A stretch of DNA of 64,000 nt, taken from positions 620,001-684,000 of the forward strand of contig NZ_CP060201.1 of assembly GCF_013407925.2 (NCBI RefSeq), in the 5' to 3' direction. Each line of letters opens with the position of its first letter. Position 1 is the first letter of the stretch. This stretch comes from Pseudomonas protegens. GTDB taxonomy: Bacteria; Pseudomonadota; Gammaproteobacteria; Pseudomonadales; Pseudomonadaceae. Below the pieces are notes generated by a model that saw nothing but the letters and a program-made list of their open reading frames with translations, made no database searches and was not told the DNA's origin. This document shows, piece after piece, positions 53,939 through 61,792 of this stretch. The position numbers and the translations under genes are program-made.

Positions 53939-54367
53939 ATGAAATTCTGGCCCCGCCACGCAGGCACGCGCCGGCCATGGTACCTAAAGCTGCTCTGGAT
54001 ACCGCTGCTGTTTGGGCTGGTCACCCATTGGGACTTCGCATTGCCAAGGGTGACTGTTCACTACTCCCAAGCCGGCCGGGATGAGCTCAGGTACATCTGG
54101 AATGTCCAGGATCGGATTGATAAAGGAGGAATGCTTCCTGGAGGCGGCGCAACCGATCATGGCGTGCTCTTCCCGGACGACGAGTTCTTTATGGAGTTTT
54201 CCTGGTGGAGCAAGAACACCGGACGCAATCATTGCATCAGCATCACCCCGCAATGGCCCAACACCCATATCTACCTGAACGCCGACGGCGACATCGACAG
54301 GCGAGAAAAGAGCGGAACCGATGGGCACCGGTTGGCGGAGTGTCGCTGGGATCGGGCCAAGCCTTAG
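53939..54367 (+). CDS. Membrane-anchored hypothetical protein
   Basis: 142 residues with one N-terminal transmembrane segment (WYLKLLWIPLLFGLVTHWDFALP, about 14-36) and a periplasmic domain containing DDEFFMEFSWWSKNTGRNHCISITPQWP and a second Cys in LAECRWDRAKP. The KFWPRHAGTRRPW lead sequence is seen in small Pseudomonas proteins near T6SS-type loci, an impression only. ATG 53939 is preferred to ATG 53933 because AAAGG then has normal spacing. Confidence 0.65.
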   Translation: MKFWPRHAGTRRPWYLKLLWIPLLFGLVTHWDFALPRVTVHYSQAGRDELRYIWNVQDRIDKGGMLPGGGATDHGVLFPDDEFFMEFSWWSKNTGRNHCISITPQWPNTHIYLNADGDIDRREKSGTDGHRLAECRWDRAKP

Positions 54368-54527
54368 GTCGATATCACGGGCGCAACGGTAACGGCAGCC
54401 TGTGTGACCGGTAACCATGGTTTTTTGCCCGGCGATGCCCCGTCATCTGTTTGCGGTGGCGGGTTGATCTGCCAAGTGGCCAGGCACCTGAGAAGGCGAA
54501 TGCCCTGCCTCCGCTGTTGGCTGTTTC

Positions 54528-55214
54528 TCAGTCGAGACGCTCGATGGCGCTTGCAAGATTGACGCGGGCTTGCTGTTCGAATGCATCGAAGTACGGTTCG
54601 GTCGTATAGATGCGCCCGCGTGCCAGGAAGCCCTCCAGGACCTGGCGCCGCTTTCGGCGGTACACAAACAGCGGCACATGTCGGTACTCGCGACGGACTT
54701 GGCGGTCGTAAGCTTCAAACCGTGCGGCCGATGCCCCAAGGATCGCCAGATCCGTGTCCACCAGCACGGCCTCGTCTGCCGACGCTGGAGCGCCGTCGTG
54801 TCGCGTCACCATGATCAGGCCGTAAAGCCTGCGTCGGATTTCATCGCCCAGGCCGCTATCGCGTGCCACCTCGTCCAGCCATTGCGCACTGCGCAGCTCG
54901 TTGTCGCTGCGAAGGGGGTCGTAGATGGCGTCATGAAACCAAAGTGCGAGGTCGACTTCGGCGGGGGCCTGGCAGGCTGCGTTGATCAGTCGGCGCACCT
55001 GGAGGCATTCCTGCAAATGCTGGCAGTTGTGATACGCACGATGGGGCTCGCGGTAGCGTCGCAGGAGCTCTTCGTAGGTTGCTCGCGGCGGGCAGCCGGC
55101 GCCAAGCTCCGCCCAGAGGCGAGCCCAGGCGGCGAAGTCCACACCATCAGGCACCTCGGCGGCGCTGTGCGCGCCGGTCGGAAAGAGGCTGTGTCCTTCT
55201 GGCGTTCCCTTCAT
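54528..55214 (-). CDS. HD-superfamily metal-dependent phosphohydrolase
   Basis: 228 residues. The metal ligands follow the family pattern: HRAYHNCQHLQECL, LALWFHDAIYDP (the HD dyad) and a late D in VLVDTDLAILG. It belongs to the HD group often mislabelled NMDA receptor-like; the substrate is unknown. Its start overlaps the TetR stop by 4 nt, so the two are translationally coupled. Confidence 0.87.
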   Translation of the reverse strand: MKGTPEGHSLFPTGAHSAAEVPDGVDFAAWARLWAELGAGCPPRATYEELLRRYREPHRAYHNCQHLQECLQVRRLINAACQAPAEVDLALWFHDAIYDPLRSDNELRSAQWLDEVARDSGLGDEIRRRLYGLIMVTRHDGAPASADEAVLVDTDLAILGASAARFEAYDRQVRREYRHVPLFVYRRKRRQVLEGFLARGRIYTTEPYFDAFEQQARVNLASAIERLD

Positions 55215-55819
55215 CGCTCCTCTTCCCCATCAATGTAACGCTCGACCCAAGCGAACAACGTCGGTGCGGCGAAGGCCGTCGGCAGCAGTGGCCGCGCCGT
55301 GGTGGACAGCGTGAACGCCCCCTGGATAAAGCAGGTAATGCCCGCCACCAGGGCGTCGAGCCCTCGGACGCGGCGTCCGCGTTCGGCGAATCGCTGCCGG
55401 AGCAGGCCCTTGAGGAGCTTCATTTGCGCCGCTAGCACGGCCTGATAGACCTCGCGCACCTCTGGGTCGTGGGCCGACTGCTCGCCGATCATCACCCACG
55501 CCGCCACCGCATCGGGCTGCGCGTCCGAACCGTAGGCCAGGTGTGCTGCAATATAGGCCTGAAGCCTTTGCTCGGCGGTCTGGGCCTCAGCGGCGCGGGC
55601 CTCGTAACGCTGACGGGCGTAGTCGGCCAGTGAGTCGACCAGTGCCACCAAGATCTCGCGCTTGTCCTTGAAGTGGTAGTGCACAAGCCCAGGGGCCAGC
55701 TCCGCATGCCGGGCGATGGCCGCTATGGTTGCGCCAGCGTAGCCGGCCTTGGCCATGACGGCCTGGAGTGCCGCCACGATCTGGCCGCGTCTTTCATCAG
55801 TGTTCGAGCGCCGTGCCAT
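55211..55819 (-). CDS. TetR/BetI family repressor
   Basis: 202 residues. Helix-turn-helix GATIAAIARHAELAPGLVHYHFKDKREIL (about 30-58) followed by a helical ligand-binding domain. BetI-like opening (RRGQIVAALQAVMAKAGYAG). ATG 55819 gives the family N-terminus. Divergent from the oxygenase-WD40 gene, and its two matching operators lie in that gap. Confidence 0.93.
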   Translation of the reverse strand: MARRSNTDERRGQIVAALQAVMAKAGYAGATIAAIARHAELAPGLVHYHFKDKREILVALVDSLADYARQRYEARAAEAQTAEQRLQAYIAAHLAYGSDAQPDAVAAWVMIGEQSAHDPEVREVYQAVLAAQMKLLKGLLRQRFAERGRRVRGLDALVAGITCFIQGAFTLSTTARPLLPTAFAAPTLFAWVERYIDGEEER

Positions 55820-55834
55820 GTCACCTTTCCAATG

Positions 55835-55910
55835 TTGGTTGCGCGACCAGCTTAGCATTGACATCGACCCTGCCACACCCTAGTTTTCCAAATATTGGTT
55901 ATCAGACCAA
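55835..55910. promoter_or_regulatory. Two TetR-type operators
   Basis: TTGGTT-GCGC-GACCAG (55835-55850) and TTGGTT-ATCA-GACCAA (55895-55910) are the same 16-bp dyad, 60 bp apart. One lies just upstream of each divergent gene, as expected for autoregulation plus control of the oxygenase. Confidence 0.65.
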
Positions 55911-55924
55911 CTTTGGAGATTGCG

Positions 55925-57438
55925 ATGAATTCCTTCGCTGAAAAACTGTTGGCGGGGGCCACTGCTCCGTCGGCCTCGGTCGAACTACCGCTGGGTGACC
56001 GGGTGCGCTGTGTCCTGGTCCACGGGTTTCTTTCGGCCAGCGAGTGCGAAGCGTTGATACAAGCCACGGAGCAGTGTGGGTTCGCCAGCGCTGGGTCTGA
56101 CTACCCGTCTTCCTACCGCGATAATGACCGGATCGTGGCAGACGACCCAGCTCTGGCCGAGCGACTCTTCGAACGCTTGAAGCACTGCGCCTCGCGGATG
56201 CCGAGGCTCGGAACGGTGATCGATGAGGACGGCTGGCGTCTGGTCGGCATCAATGAGCGGCTGCGCTTCTGCCGCTACCGGCCCGGCACCCAGTTCCGTG
56301 CCCACCAGGATGGTGTACACCACCGCCAGCACCAACAGTCACGCCTGACCTTCATGATTTATCTTAACGACGATGCATTCAGCGGCGGAGAGACGCTGTT
56401 CTTCGAGGGACGGTCCGCCGCCATGTCGAACCGGAATGCGACGCTCAGGCTGCGCCCGCGTAAGGGCAGCCTGATCGTATTCGACCACACCCTCTGGCAC
56501 GCCGGCGCCTTAGTGGACACTGGCCAAAAATACGTCATGCGCAGTGACCTGATGTACGAGCCACAGCAGTCCTTGCACGTCGCCGGCCCCTTCCAGCCGG
56601 GCCACCGCGGCTACGTATGGGCGCTTGCCGACCTTGGCGACCGGGGCTTGGCAAGCGCCGGGCGTGACGCAACCATCCGGCTATGGAATCGCGAGGGCCG
56701 CTGCCTGGGTCAGCTTGACGGACATACACAGTCCATTCTGGGTCTGGTGGACGTGGCGCCTGGCGAGCTTGTTTCTCACTCGCGGGACCGCACGATTCGG
56801 CATTGGTCCTTGGCGACCGGCAAGTCAAGGTTGGTCGGCACATCGGATTCGGCCGTCCTGTCCTCGGCAAGGTTAGGCGCTGGCCGCTTCGTGACCGGGG
56901 CTGTGACGGTCGCCTGACCGTCTGGAACCTGGCCACAGGTGCCGCGGACAGGCGTCAGGCCCACGCCTGCTGGATCTGGGCGATCGCGCCTACGGGCGAC
57001 GGTGGTTTCGCCAGCGCATCGGAGGACGGAACCGTCAGGCTGTGGCAATCCGAGGAGCGGGACTGCGTACAAGTGCTCGATCTGGGCCGCCCCCTGAGGA
57101 CGCTGGCAAGCTGGATCGACGCTGATGGCAGCGTCACCTTGGCCGCTGGTGATCTTGACGGCGCGGTGCACCTGCTAGCGACCGAACCGAGGCTGGCGCT
57201 CCTGGATTGCCTGGCCGCTCATGACGGGCCGGTCCGGCGCGTGCGCTTCGAGGCGCGACACATACTGCTGACCTGCGGCGAGGACGGACTCGTCAGACGC
57301 TGGGACCTGCCCTCACGGCAGGGGGCGATCATCGGCTCACACGACAACTTTGCAACCGATGTGCTCCCCACCCGCGCCGGTCGCTGGATCAGCTGTGGGT
57401 ATGACGGCCGGATATTGGTGCATGGCGACAAGGGTTAG
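55925..57438 (+). pseudogene. 2-oxoglutarate/Fe(II) oxygenase - WD40 propeller fusion, frameshifted
   Basis: Residues about 25-220 are a prolyl-4-hydroxylase-like dioxygenase with iron ligands HQD (near 128-130) and H in LWHAG (near 191), and the 2OG-binding R in MRSDLMYE. A seven-blade WD40 propeller follows (for example LASAGRDATIRLWN, SHSRDRTIRHWSLATG and FASASEDGTVRLWQ). At the GGGG run 56897-56900 the frame breaks and TGA 56917 ends the first part (331 codons including the stop). The rest continues in the next frame as GGCDGRLTVWNLATG. Adding one G restores a 504-residue protein. The cause may be mutation, phase variation or sequencing error. The oxygenase domain alone is intact. Confidence 0.8.
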
Positions 57439-57554
57439 GACGCCCTACTCCTGCCCCTCAATACCCGCTCTGCGCCTTTGGCCAACAGGTCGCGGGTATG
57501 ATCCGCGTCCGCAGCCGCCTGCTGGAGGCGGTGTGTTTGAGCACAGGAAGTCCC

Positions 57555-57647
57555 ATGAAAAGAATGCTGTTCGGTGTGTGTCTGCTGTCACTGGCCGGTT
57601 GTGTCAGCTCGTCCGACACCCGCTCCCCCTGCGCCACCCAAAACTAG
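57555..57647 (+). CDS. Small lipoprotein
   Basis: 30 residues: MKRMLFGVCLLSLAGC is a lipoprotein signal with lipobox LAGC, leaving a 15-residue mature peptide. AGGAAG precedes ATG 57555, and TATGAT at 57497-57502 could be a -10. It may be a genuine tiny lipoprotein or the remnant of a longer one cut at the competition locus boundary. Confidence 0.5.
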   Translation: MKRMLFGVCLLSLAGCVSSSDTRSPCATQN

Positions 57648-57666
57648 ATGAAATGCCATCAACCAC

Positions 57667-57975
57667 TCACTTAACCCAGCCCATGTATTGACCGACAGAC
57701 CACAGCAAAAGAAGAACCCCCAATAGAACTGCACCTGCTCGGTACCAGACCACCAGCTTCCTTCTAAGGCGTCGGGGAAAATTATTGATATCTTCGATGC
57801 TTGCGCCCCCATCACGTATGTACATCGCAGGCCAGGCAATCACTCCAACAACACTCCCCATTAGAAACAGCCTCCCCGCTGGCCCGGCGCGCTTGAGCGA
57901 CGCTCTATTCATGATTGCGGGGCAGTTTTTAAGTCGCTCAAGCATCTCATCCATATCGGTATATGCGATATACAA
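57667..57975 (-). pseudogene. 5'-truncated copy of the effector immunity gene
   Basis: 102 residues, clearly paralogous to the adjacent immunity protein (AYTDMDEMLERLKNCPAIMNRASL against AYTRMDEILELLKNCSAVMNRAPL; DINNFPRRLRRKL against DLNNFPVRLKRKL). The first transmembrane segment is missing. Related sequence (WLGVGLYIAY) can be read just upstream in frame up to the stop of the first copy, but the only start is a TTG at 57975. It may be non-functional or a shortened variant. Confidence 0.65.
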
Positions 57976-58003
57976 ACCAACTCCGAGCCAGCTCGCTGCG
58001 CAT

Positions 58004-58402
58004 TCAAATAATGTATTTCTTTATTATTTTCATACCTGCAACCAAAACGCACATCATTACAAGCAGCCCTATCACACACCATTGCAATACAGCCAACTTC
58101 CGTTTAAGCCGAACAGGGAAATTATTTAAATCCTCGACACTAACTCCGCCATGCTTAAGGTATACCCCTGGAAAAGTAATCACCCCCGATATACCACCTA
58201 TAAGTAACAACTTACCCCAAGGCCCGCCATGCCTGAGAGGGGCACGATTCATAACCGCAGAGCAGTTTTTTAGAAGCTCCAGTATTTCATCCATGCGTGT
58301 GTATGCCAGATGCAGACACACGCCTATCCAGATAACCATCCCGATCAGGACTATGGCGAAGCCAATGACGAATGTGTAATAGGTCACCTCAATCCAATTC
58401 AT
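58004..58402 (-). CDS. Membrane immunity protein for the PAAR effector
   Basis: 132 residues with about three hydrophobic segments (YTFVIGFAIVLIGMVIWIGVCLHL, GKLLLIGGISGVITFPGVYL and CVIGLLVMMCVLVAGM). Its start overlaps the effector stop by 4 nt (ATGA), the classic coupling of toxin and immunity. An inner-membrane location suits a membrane-acting toxin. Assignment rests on position and topology; the family is not recognised. Confidence 0.75.
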   Translation of the reverse strand: MNWIEVTYYTFVIGFAIVLIGMVIWIGVCLHLAYTRMDEILELLKNCSAVMNRAPLRHGGPWGKLLLIGGISGVITFPGVYLKHGGVSVEDLNNFPVRLKRKLAVLQWCVIGLLVMMCVLVAGMKIIKKYII

Positions 58403-59847
58403 CTGCTGCTCTCATAAATCACTTCCCCCAGCACTTCTCCACCCTTCCCAGCAATCATGCCTGCGGTGTAAGAACCGGTACCCACTACTATAAGACCGCA
58501 AGCGAAAGTAGCGCCCCCACCAGTAGGTACACCTATAGCCACACATAGAGCTCCGGCGGAGGCACCGGACAGAAAAGAACCGGCCGCCGCGCCACCAATC
58601 ACAGAGCCGAGAAAACTGCCTCCCTCTGTCAATCTCACCCGTTCACAAGCCTCAACATTGCCCGCCGTACACACCTCCTGAACCTTCAGATACGAAGCGC
58701 CCCCACCCAACCCGACACCCAGCCAGCCCAAGCGCTTTACATACTGAGACGCCTTTGCCACGCCTTGCATATTCGTCGCATACCCCGGTATCTGCCCCGG
58801 TGCGCCAGCCAGTTTCCAGTGATGCACCAGACTGCGACTGGAAATCCCCAGCGCCGTTTTCAACTTGGGATGCTCGGGAAAACCGATCCCCTTGCGGGTA
58901 AAGGCAGTCAGCCGAGTATCCAATTGCGCCAGCAACCTTTTGCGCTCGGCAAAAAACTCGGCAGAACGCAAATGCCCATGCTGCTGAAAAGTACGCTGAT
59001 GCAAGCTCTCGATATCCCGCAGCGAGGCTTTCACATCCTCCAGGTTCTTGGCGAAGATCGCGGCGCCGACGCCCAGCGCGGTCGATCCCTGGGAGGCAAA
59101 GGACTCCAGCAGATCACGATGGCGCGCCAGGAAACTGGCCTCTTCATCGCTCATGGGCTCAAGTGCCGCGTTGACCTTCTCCGCCGCCTCCATCAGCCAG
59201 GCCTCCTCACGGGTGCACTGGACGTTGGCCGGATCACTGAGAACGATCAATTGCCCCGGCTTGGCGTAGTCGCTGAGTTGCGGGTTGAGGCGGCGAAACT
59301 TCTCCAGCACCGCGCTATCGGGCCTGGCGAAGAGTATGGACTCCAGTGCCGAGCGGGACATGGGCTGCTCGACGATATGAAACCCCGGCTCGACGCCCTC
59401 CTGCAGGGCCGCCGTGGAGGCAGCCAACGGGCTGACCAGCGCATTGGCCGCCTGGGCTTTTTCCGTCAGAGCCGGATCGGCCAGCAGCGTGGCCATGCGC
59501 GACTCATCCACCGAGCCATCGGCGCGGATGGCGCCCAGCGTGGCGAAGTTGACGATGGCGGCGCCGTCGGCGGGCGCGAAAAGCGAGCCGCCGAAGGTAT
59601 CGCCAGAGCCGCTGACGATGCTGCCACCGTGACTGGTGAGACTGCCCACATGGGCCAGGGGCCGGCCATTGACCAGCACAGAAGGAAATCCTGTGGTAAT
59701 CACCGCGCCGCAGCCACAGACATCACCGACCCGGGCCGCGCCCATGCCGTTGATGATGACGTTGCTGGAAGCGGTAACGATGGGCGTAGTGCCGTGCCCC
59801 GGCAGCGGGCAGACATGGCTGTCGCCCAGGCGAGAGGAAGCGATCAT
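58399..59847 (-). CDS. T6SS effector with PAAR, LysM-like and glycine-zipper domains
   Basis: 482 residues. The PAAR domain (about 1-90: GDSHVCPLPGHGTTPIVTASSNVIINGMGAARVGDVCGCGA) tips the T6SS spike. A LysM-like segment (EPGFHIVEQPMSRSALESIL ... LNPQLSDYAKPGQLIVLSD, about 150-205) and a helical middle (about 230-360) follow. The C-terminus (about 400-480) is a Gly/Ala-rich hydrophobic zipper (LGSVIGGAAAGSFLSGASAG), which suggests insertion into the target inner membrane. A coupled membrane immunity gene follows. Function inferred. Confidence 0.85.
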   Translation of the reverse strand: MIASSRLGDSHVCPLPGHGTTPIVTASSNVIINGMGAARVGDVCGCGAVITTGFPSVLVNGRPLAHVGSLTSHGGSIVSGSGDTFGGSLFAPADGAAIVNFATLGAIRADGSVDESRMATLLADPALTEKAQAANALVSPLAASTAALQEGVEPGFHIVEQPMSRSALESILFARPDSAVLEKFRRLNPQLSDYAKPGQLIVLSDPANVQCTREEAWLMEAAEKVNAALEPMSDEEASFLARHRDLLESFASQGSTALGVGAAIFAKNLEDVKASLRDIESLHQRTFQQHGHLRSAEFFAERKRLLAQLDTRLTAFTRKGIGFPEHPKLKTALGISSRSLVHHWKLAGAPGQIPGYATNMQGVAKASQYVKRLGWLGVGLGGGASYLKVQEVCTAGNVEACERVRLTEGGSFLGSVIGGAAAGSFLSGASAGALCVAIGVPTGGGATFACGLIVVGTGSYTAGMIAGKGGEVLGEVIYESSR

Positions 59848-59869
59848 TTGGCATCCTGCGCTATGAGTG

Positions 59870-59890
59870 AAAAAGCCTCCCGTCCGGGAG
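59870..59890 (-). terminator. Rho-independent terminator
   Basis: On the minus strand CTCCCG-GA-CGGGAG is followed by GC and five U residues. It lies between the PAAR gene and a short upstream frame, closing a minus-strand transcript that ends at 59901. Confidence 0.55.
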
Positions 59891-59900
59891 ACAGGAAACG

Positions 59901-60086
59901 CTAACGCAGGAGTTCGGGCAGGGCCTTAAGGAGATTCTCAAAACGCGGTGAGTGGCGCTGAGGGTCGGTGGCTGAGGCAGAATAACGAACCCAGAGCCGA
60001 GCCCTTGAAAGTGCCCCCGCAGACCAAGACGCTTGGGTGGCGTAAGACGCAGAAAGCTTGAAGATCAACGACCCACGAAACCCCAT
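59901..60086 (-). pseudogene. Possible gene remnant upstream of the PAAR gene
   Basis: A 61-codon minus-strand frame (MGFRGSLIFKLSASYATQASW ... ENLLKALPELLR) ends directly before a terminator. The terminator and protein-like C-terminus suggest the 3' end of a lost gene. Codon usage is not strongly Pseudomonas-like and it could be chance. Confidence 0.25.
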
Positions 60087-60115
60087 TGACCCTCACGAAA
60101 GAGAACAGGCACTAC

Positions 60116-60370
60116 ATGGAAGACATTTCTGATTTGACCGAAGCCGAATTCATTTCCTTCGTGAAAAACATACGAACCGTCAACAAAAGCGGGACGGACG
60201 ATGAGCTAGGCGAGTTGCTTGAAAGGTTCAGCAAGCTCGCCGGCCATCCAGATGGCTACGACCTGATTTTCCACCCTGAGCCCGGCGCGGATAACTCCGC
60301 CGAGGGGGTGACCAGTACCGTGAAGGAATGGCGCAAAGCTCAGGGACTGCCGGGACTCAAGAACGGCTGA
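60116..60370 (+). CDS. Colicin/pyocin DNase immunity protein (Im9 family), orphan
   Basis: 84 residues. ISDLTEAEFISFVKNIR, HPDGYDLIFHPEPGADNSAEGV and TVKEWRKAQGLPGLKNG follow Im2/Im9/pyocin immunity sequences closely, including the helix III DLIFHP that contacts the DNase. ATG 60116 gives the family length (about 85). No S-type pyocin or DNase toxin gene is adjacent, so it is an orphan protecting against rival bacteriocins or a relic. Confidence 0.92.
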   Translation: MEDISDLTEAEFISFVKNIRTVNKSGTDDELGELLERFSKLAGHPDGYDLIFHPEPGADNSAEGVTSTVKEWRKAQGLPGLKNG

Positions 60371-60477
60371 TTGAATTCACCGCCAGAACCTGTAACGACT
60401 CAACGAGCATCTTCGCCACATTGAAAAACGGCGATTAACTCTTTGAAATTGATAGATAAAATCAATTTTTTGGGGCT

Positions 60478-60504
60478 CTTGAAGTTTTGCTTCTGGCACA
60501 TACC
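60478..60504 (+). promoter_or_regulatory. Sigma32-like heat-shock promoter
   Basis: CTTGAA (60478-60483), a 13-nt spacer and CACATA resemble the sigma32 consensus CTTGAA-N13-17-CCCATNT. It lies about 70 nt upstream of the Hsp20 start codon. Confidence 0.5.
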
Positions 60505-60513
60505 TAGGTTCTT

Positions 60514-60572
60514 GCGCGGTGCCGAATGCGGGCCGCGCCTCAAATCACTTGGAGAAACCTCAGGAGATTTTG
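60514..60572 (+). promoter_or_regulatory. Structured 5' UTR, possible RNA thermometer
   Basis: GCGCGG (60514-60519) pairs with CCGCGC (60533-60538); a short region holding the CAGGAG ribosome site then precedes ATG 60575. Pseudomonas ibpA mRNAs are known to carry ROSE-type thermometers with an upstream GC hairpin. The SD-masking helix here could not be drawn with certainty. Confidence 0.4.
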
Positions 60573-60574
60573 CA

Positions 60575-61033
60575 ATGGCTACTACCCTTTCGCTGGCCCC
60601 ACTTTTCCGCCACTCGGTCGGCTTTGACCGTTTCAACGACCTTTTTGAATCGGCGCTTCGCAGTGAGGCCGGTACTTCCTATCCTCCGCACAACGTCGAA
60701 AAGCACGGTGATGATCACTACCGGATCGTTATCGCGGTAGCAGGCCTGGCCGAAGAGGATTTGGACATTCAGGTTGAAAAAGGTGTGTTGACCGTCACCG
60801 GTGACAAACGAGAAAGCGACGGAGCTGTCACTTACCTGCATCAAGGTATCGCACAGCGGGCATTCCGGCTGTCGTTCCGCTTGATGGATCACATCGAGGT
60901 GGAGGGTGCGAAGCTCACCAACGGTCTGCTGAGCATCGACCTGCTCAGGGTTGTACCGGAGGAAGCGAAGCCTAAACGCATCATGATCGGGGGAGCTGAG
61001 GCTGCTGATTCGAAGCCGGTCAGCGAGCAGTAA
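60575..61033 (+). CDS. ibpA: Small heat-shock protein, IbpA/Hsp20 family
   Basis: 152 residues. MATTLSLAPLFRHSVGFDRFNDLFESAL is the IbpA N-terminus, followed by the alpha-crystallin domain (YPPHNVEKHGDDHYRIVIAVAGLAEEDLDIQVEKGVLTVTG) and GLLSIDLLRVVPEEAKPKRI. It prevents aggregation of unfolded proteins. ATG 60575 has a CAGGAG ribosome site; an upstream in-frame ATG at 60443 would read through the promoter and UTR. A strong terminator follows. Confidence 0.94.
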   Translation: MATTLSLAPLFRHSVGFDRFNDLFESALRSEAGTSYPPHNVEKHGDDHYRIVIAVAGLAEEDLDIQVEKGVLTVTGDKRESDGAVTYLHQGIAQRAFRLSFRLMDHIEVEGAKLTNGLLSIDLLRVVPEEAKPKRIMIGGAEAADSKPVSEQ

Positions 61034-61043
61034 CCGGCATGGG

Positions 61044-61071
61044 GAGGCGCTCTGCGGAGCGCCTCTTTTTT
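61044..61071 (+). terminator. Rho-independent terminator of ibpA
   Basis: GAGGCGCTC (61044-61052), loop TGCG, GAGCGCCTC (61057-61065) and six T residues (61066-61071). Confidence 0.92.
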
Positions 61072-61079
61072 GTCGAGTA

Positions 61080-61400
61080 CTAAGCCGGGATTAGGCAGGA
61101 TCAACCTGCCCCAATGTTCTATCACCCAGGTACGTAGCAGATCGAAACCCTCACTGAGCAACAGGTCGATGGCAAAGTGGATTTGTGAAAGGTACTGCGA
61201 GCCAGAAGCGCAGTCGAAAATTTCCAACGGGCTGCGCCGATGCGTTGCTGAGTGCAGGTATACAGATCAGGCAACGAGGCATTGGCGTTCAGATATAGGA
61301 CGGTATGGTCGGTGTCGTCACGGGTGAGCTGGATGGGTTGAAAGTATAAGTGCGGATCATTGGTGAAGCTCCATGAGAGACAAGCCTTTACCGTCGTCAA
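61080..61400 (-). pseudogene. Degenerate minus-strand gene remnant
   Basis: Two overlapping minus-strand frames look like one broken protein. The first (from about 61400: LSWSFTNDPHLYFQPIQLTRDDTDHTVLYLNANASLPDLYTCTQQRIGAAR) appears to continue near 61230 in another frame as LEIFDCASGSQYLSQIHFAIDLLLSEGFDLLR. The family is not recognised. The remaining stretch to 61578 shows nothing. Confidence 0.35.
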
Positions 61401-61578
61401 ACAGCCAGATGTAATCGGCTTAAAGGCAAGGCGTTATGCCCTTAGCTTTTTAGCCCGCGATGGCCAGTCACCAACAAGCGCTGACATGTTGAACTATCGA
61501 AGTGGAATACGCTGGATGACGGTTTCTGGGTAGAGATCGTGCGGTTTATCGTTTCAATAACATCCGGTGATCAACTTA

Positions 61579-61764
61579 CTAACGCCTGTTTTTAGCCAGA
61601 AGCAGCCAGTCGCGACCAGCATAGAACAGCCAGATTCGACCTAATATAATCGTATCGCCCCCTACCATGGCTCGAATTTTGCTTTGAAAAAAATGCGTCA
61701 AATTGCCAGCATGAAATTCAGCGATCACCAAATCGCATTTAACACCGAAAGCCTGCAGCAGCAC
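61579..61764 (-). pseudogene. C-terminal fragment, possibly methyltransferase-like
   Basis: A 61-codon frame from GTG 61764 (LLQAFGVKCDLVIAEFHAGNL ... GRIWLFYAGRDWLLLAKNRR). VKCDLVIAEFHAGNLT and a C-terminal YAGRDWLLLAKNRR read like the end of a sugar or SAM-dependent enzyme, but no complete domain is present. AT-rich, divergent from the radical SAM gene. Confidence 0.35.
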
Positions 61765-61792
61765 TCACACAACTTATATAAAGAGCCCCATA

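Noticed and set aside
57438..57555. Possible CRISPR or repeat array between the WD40 gene and the small lipoprotein
   Set aside because: No regularly spaced repeats are present here or elsewhere in the window.
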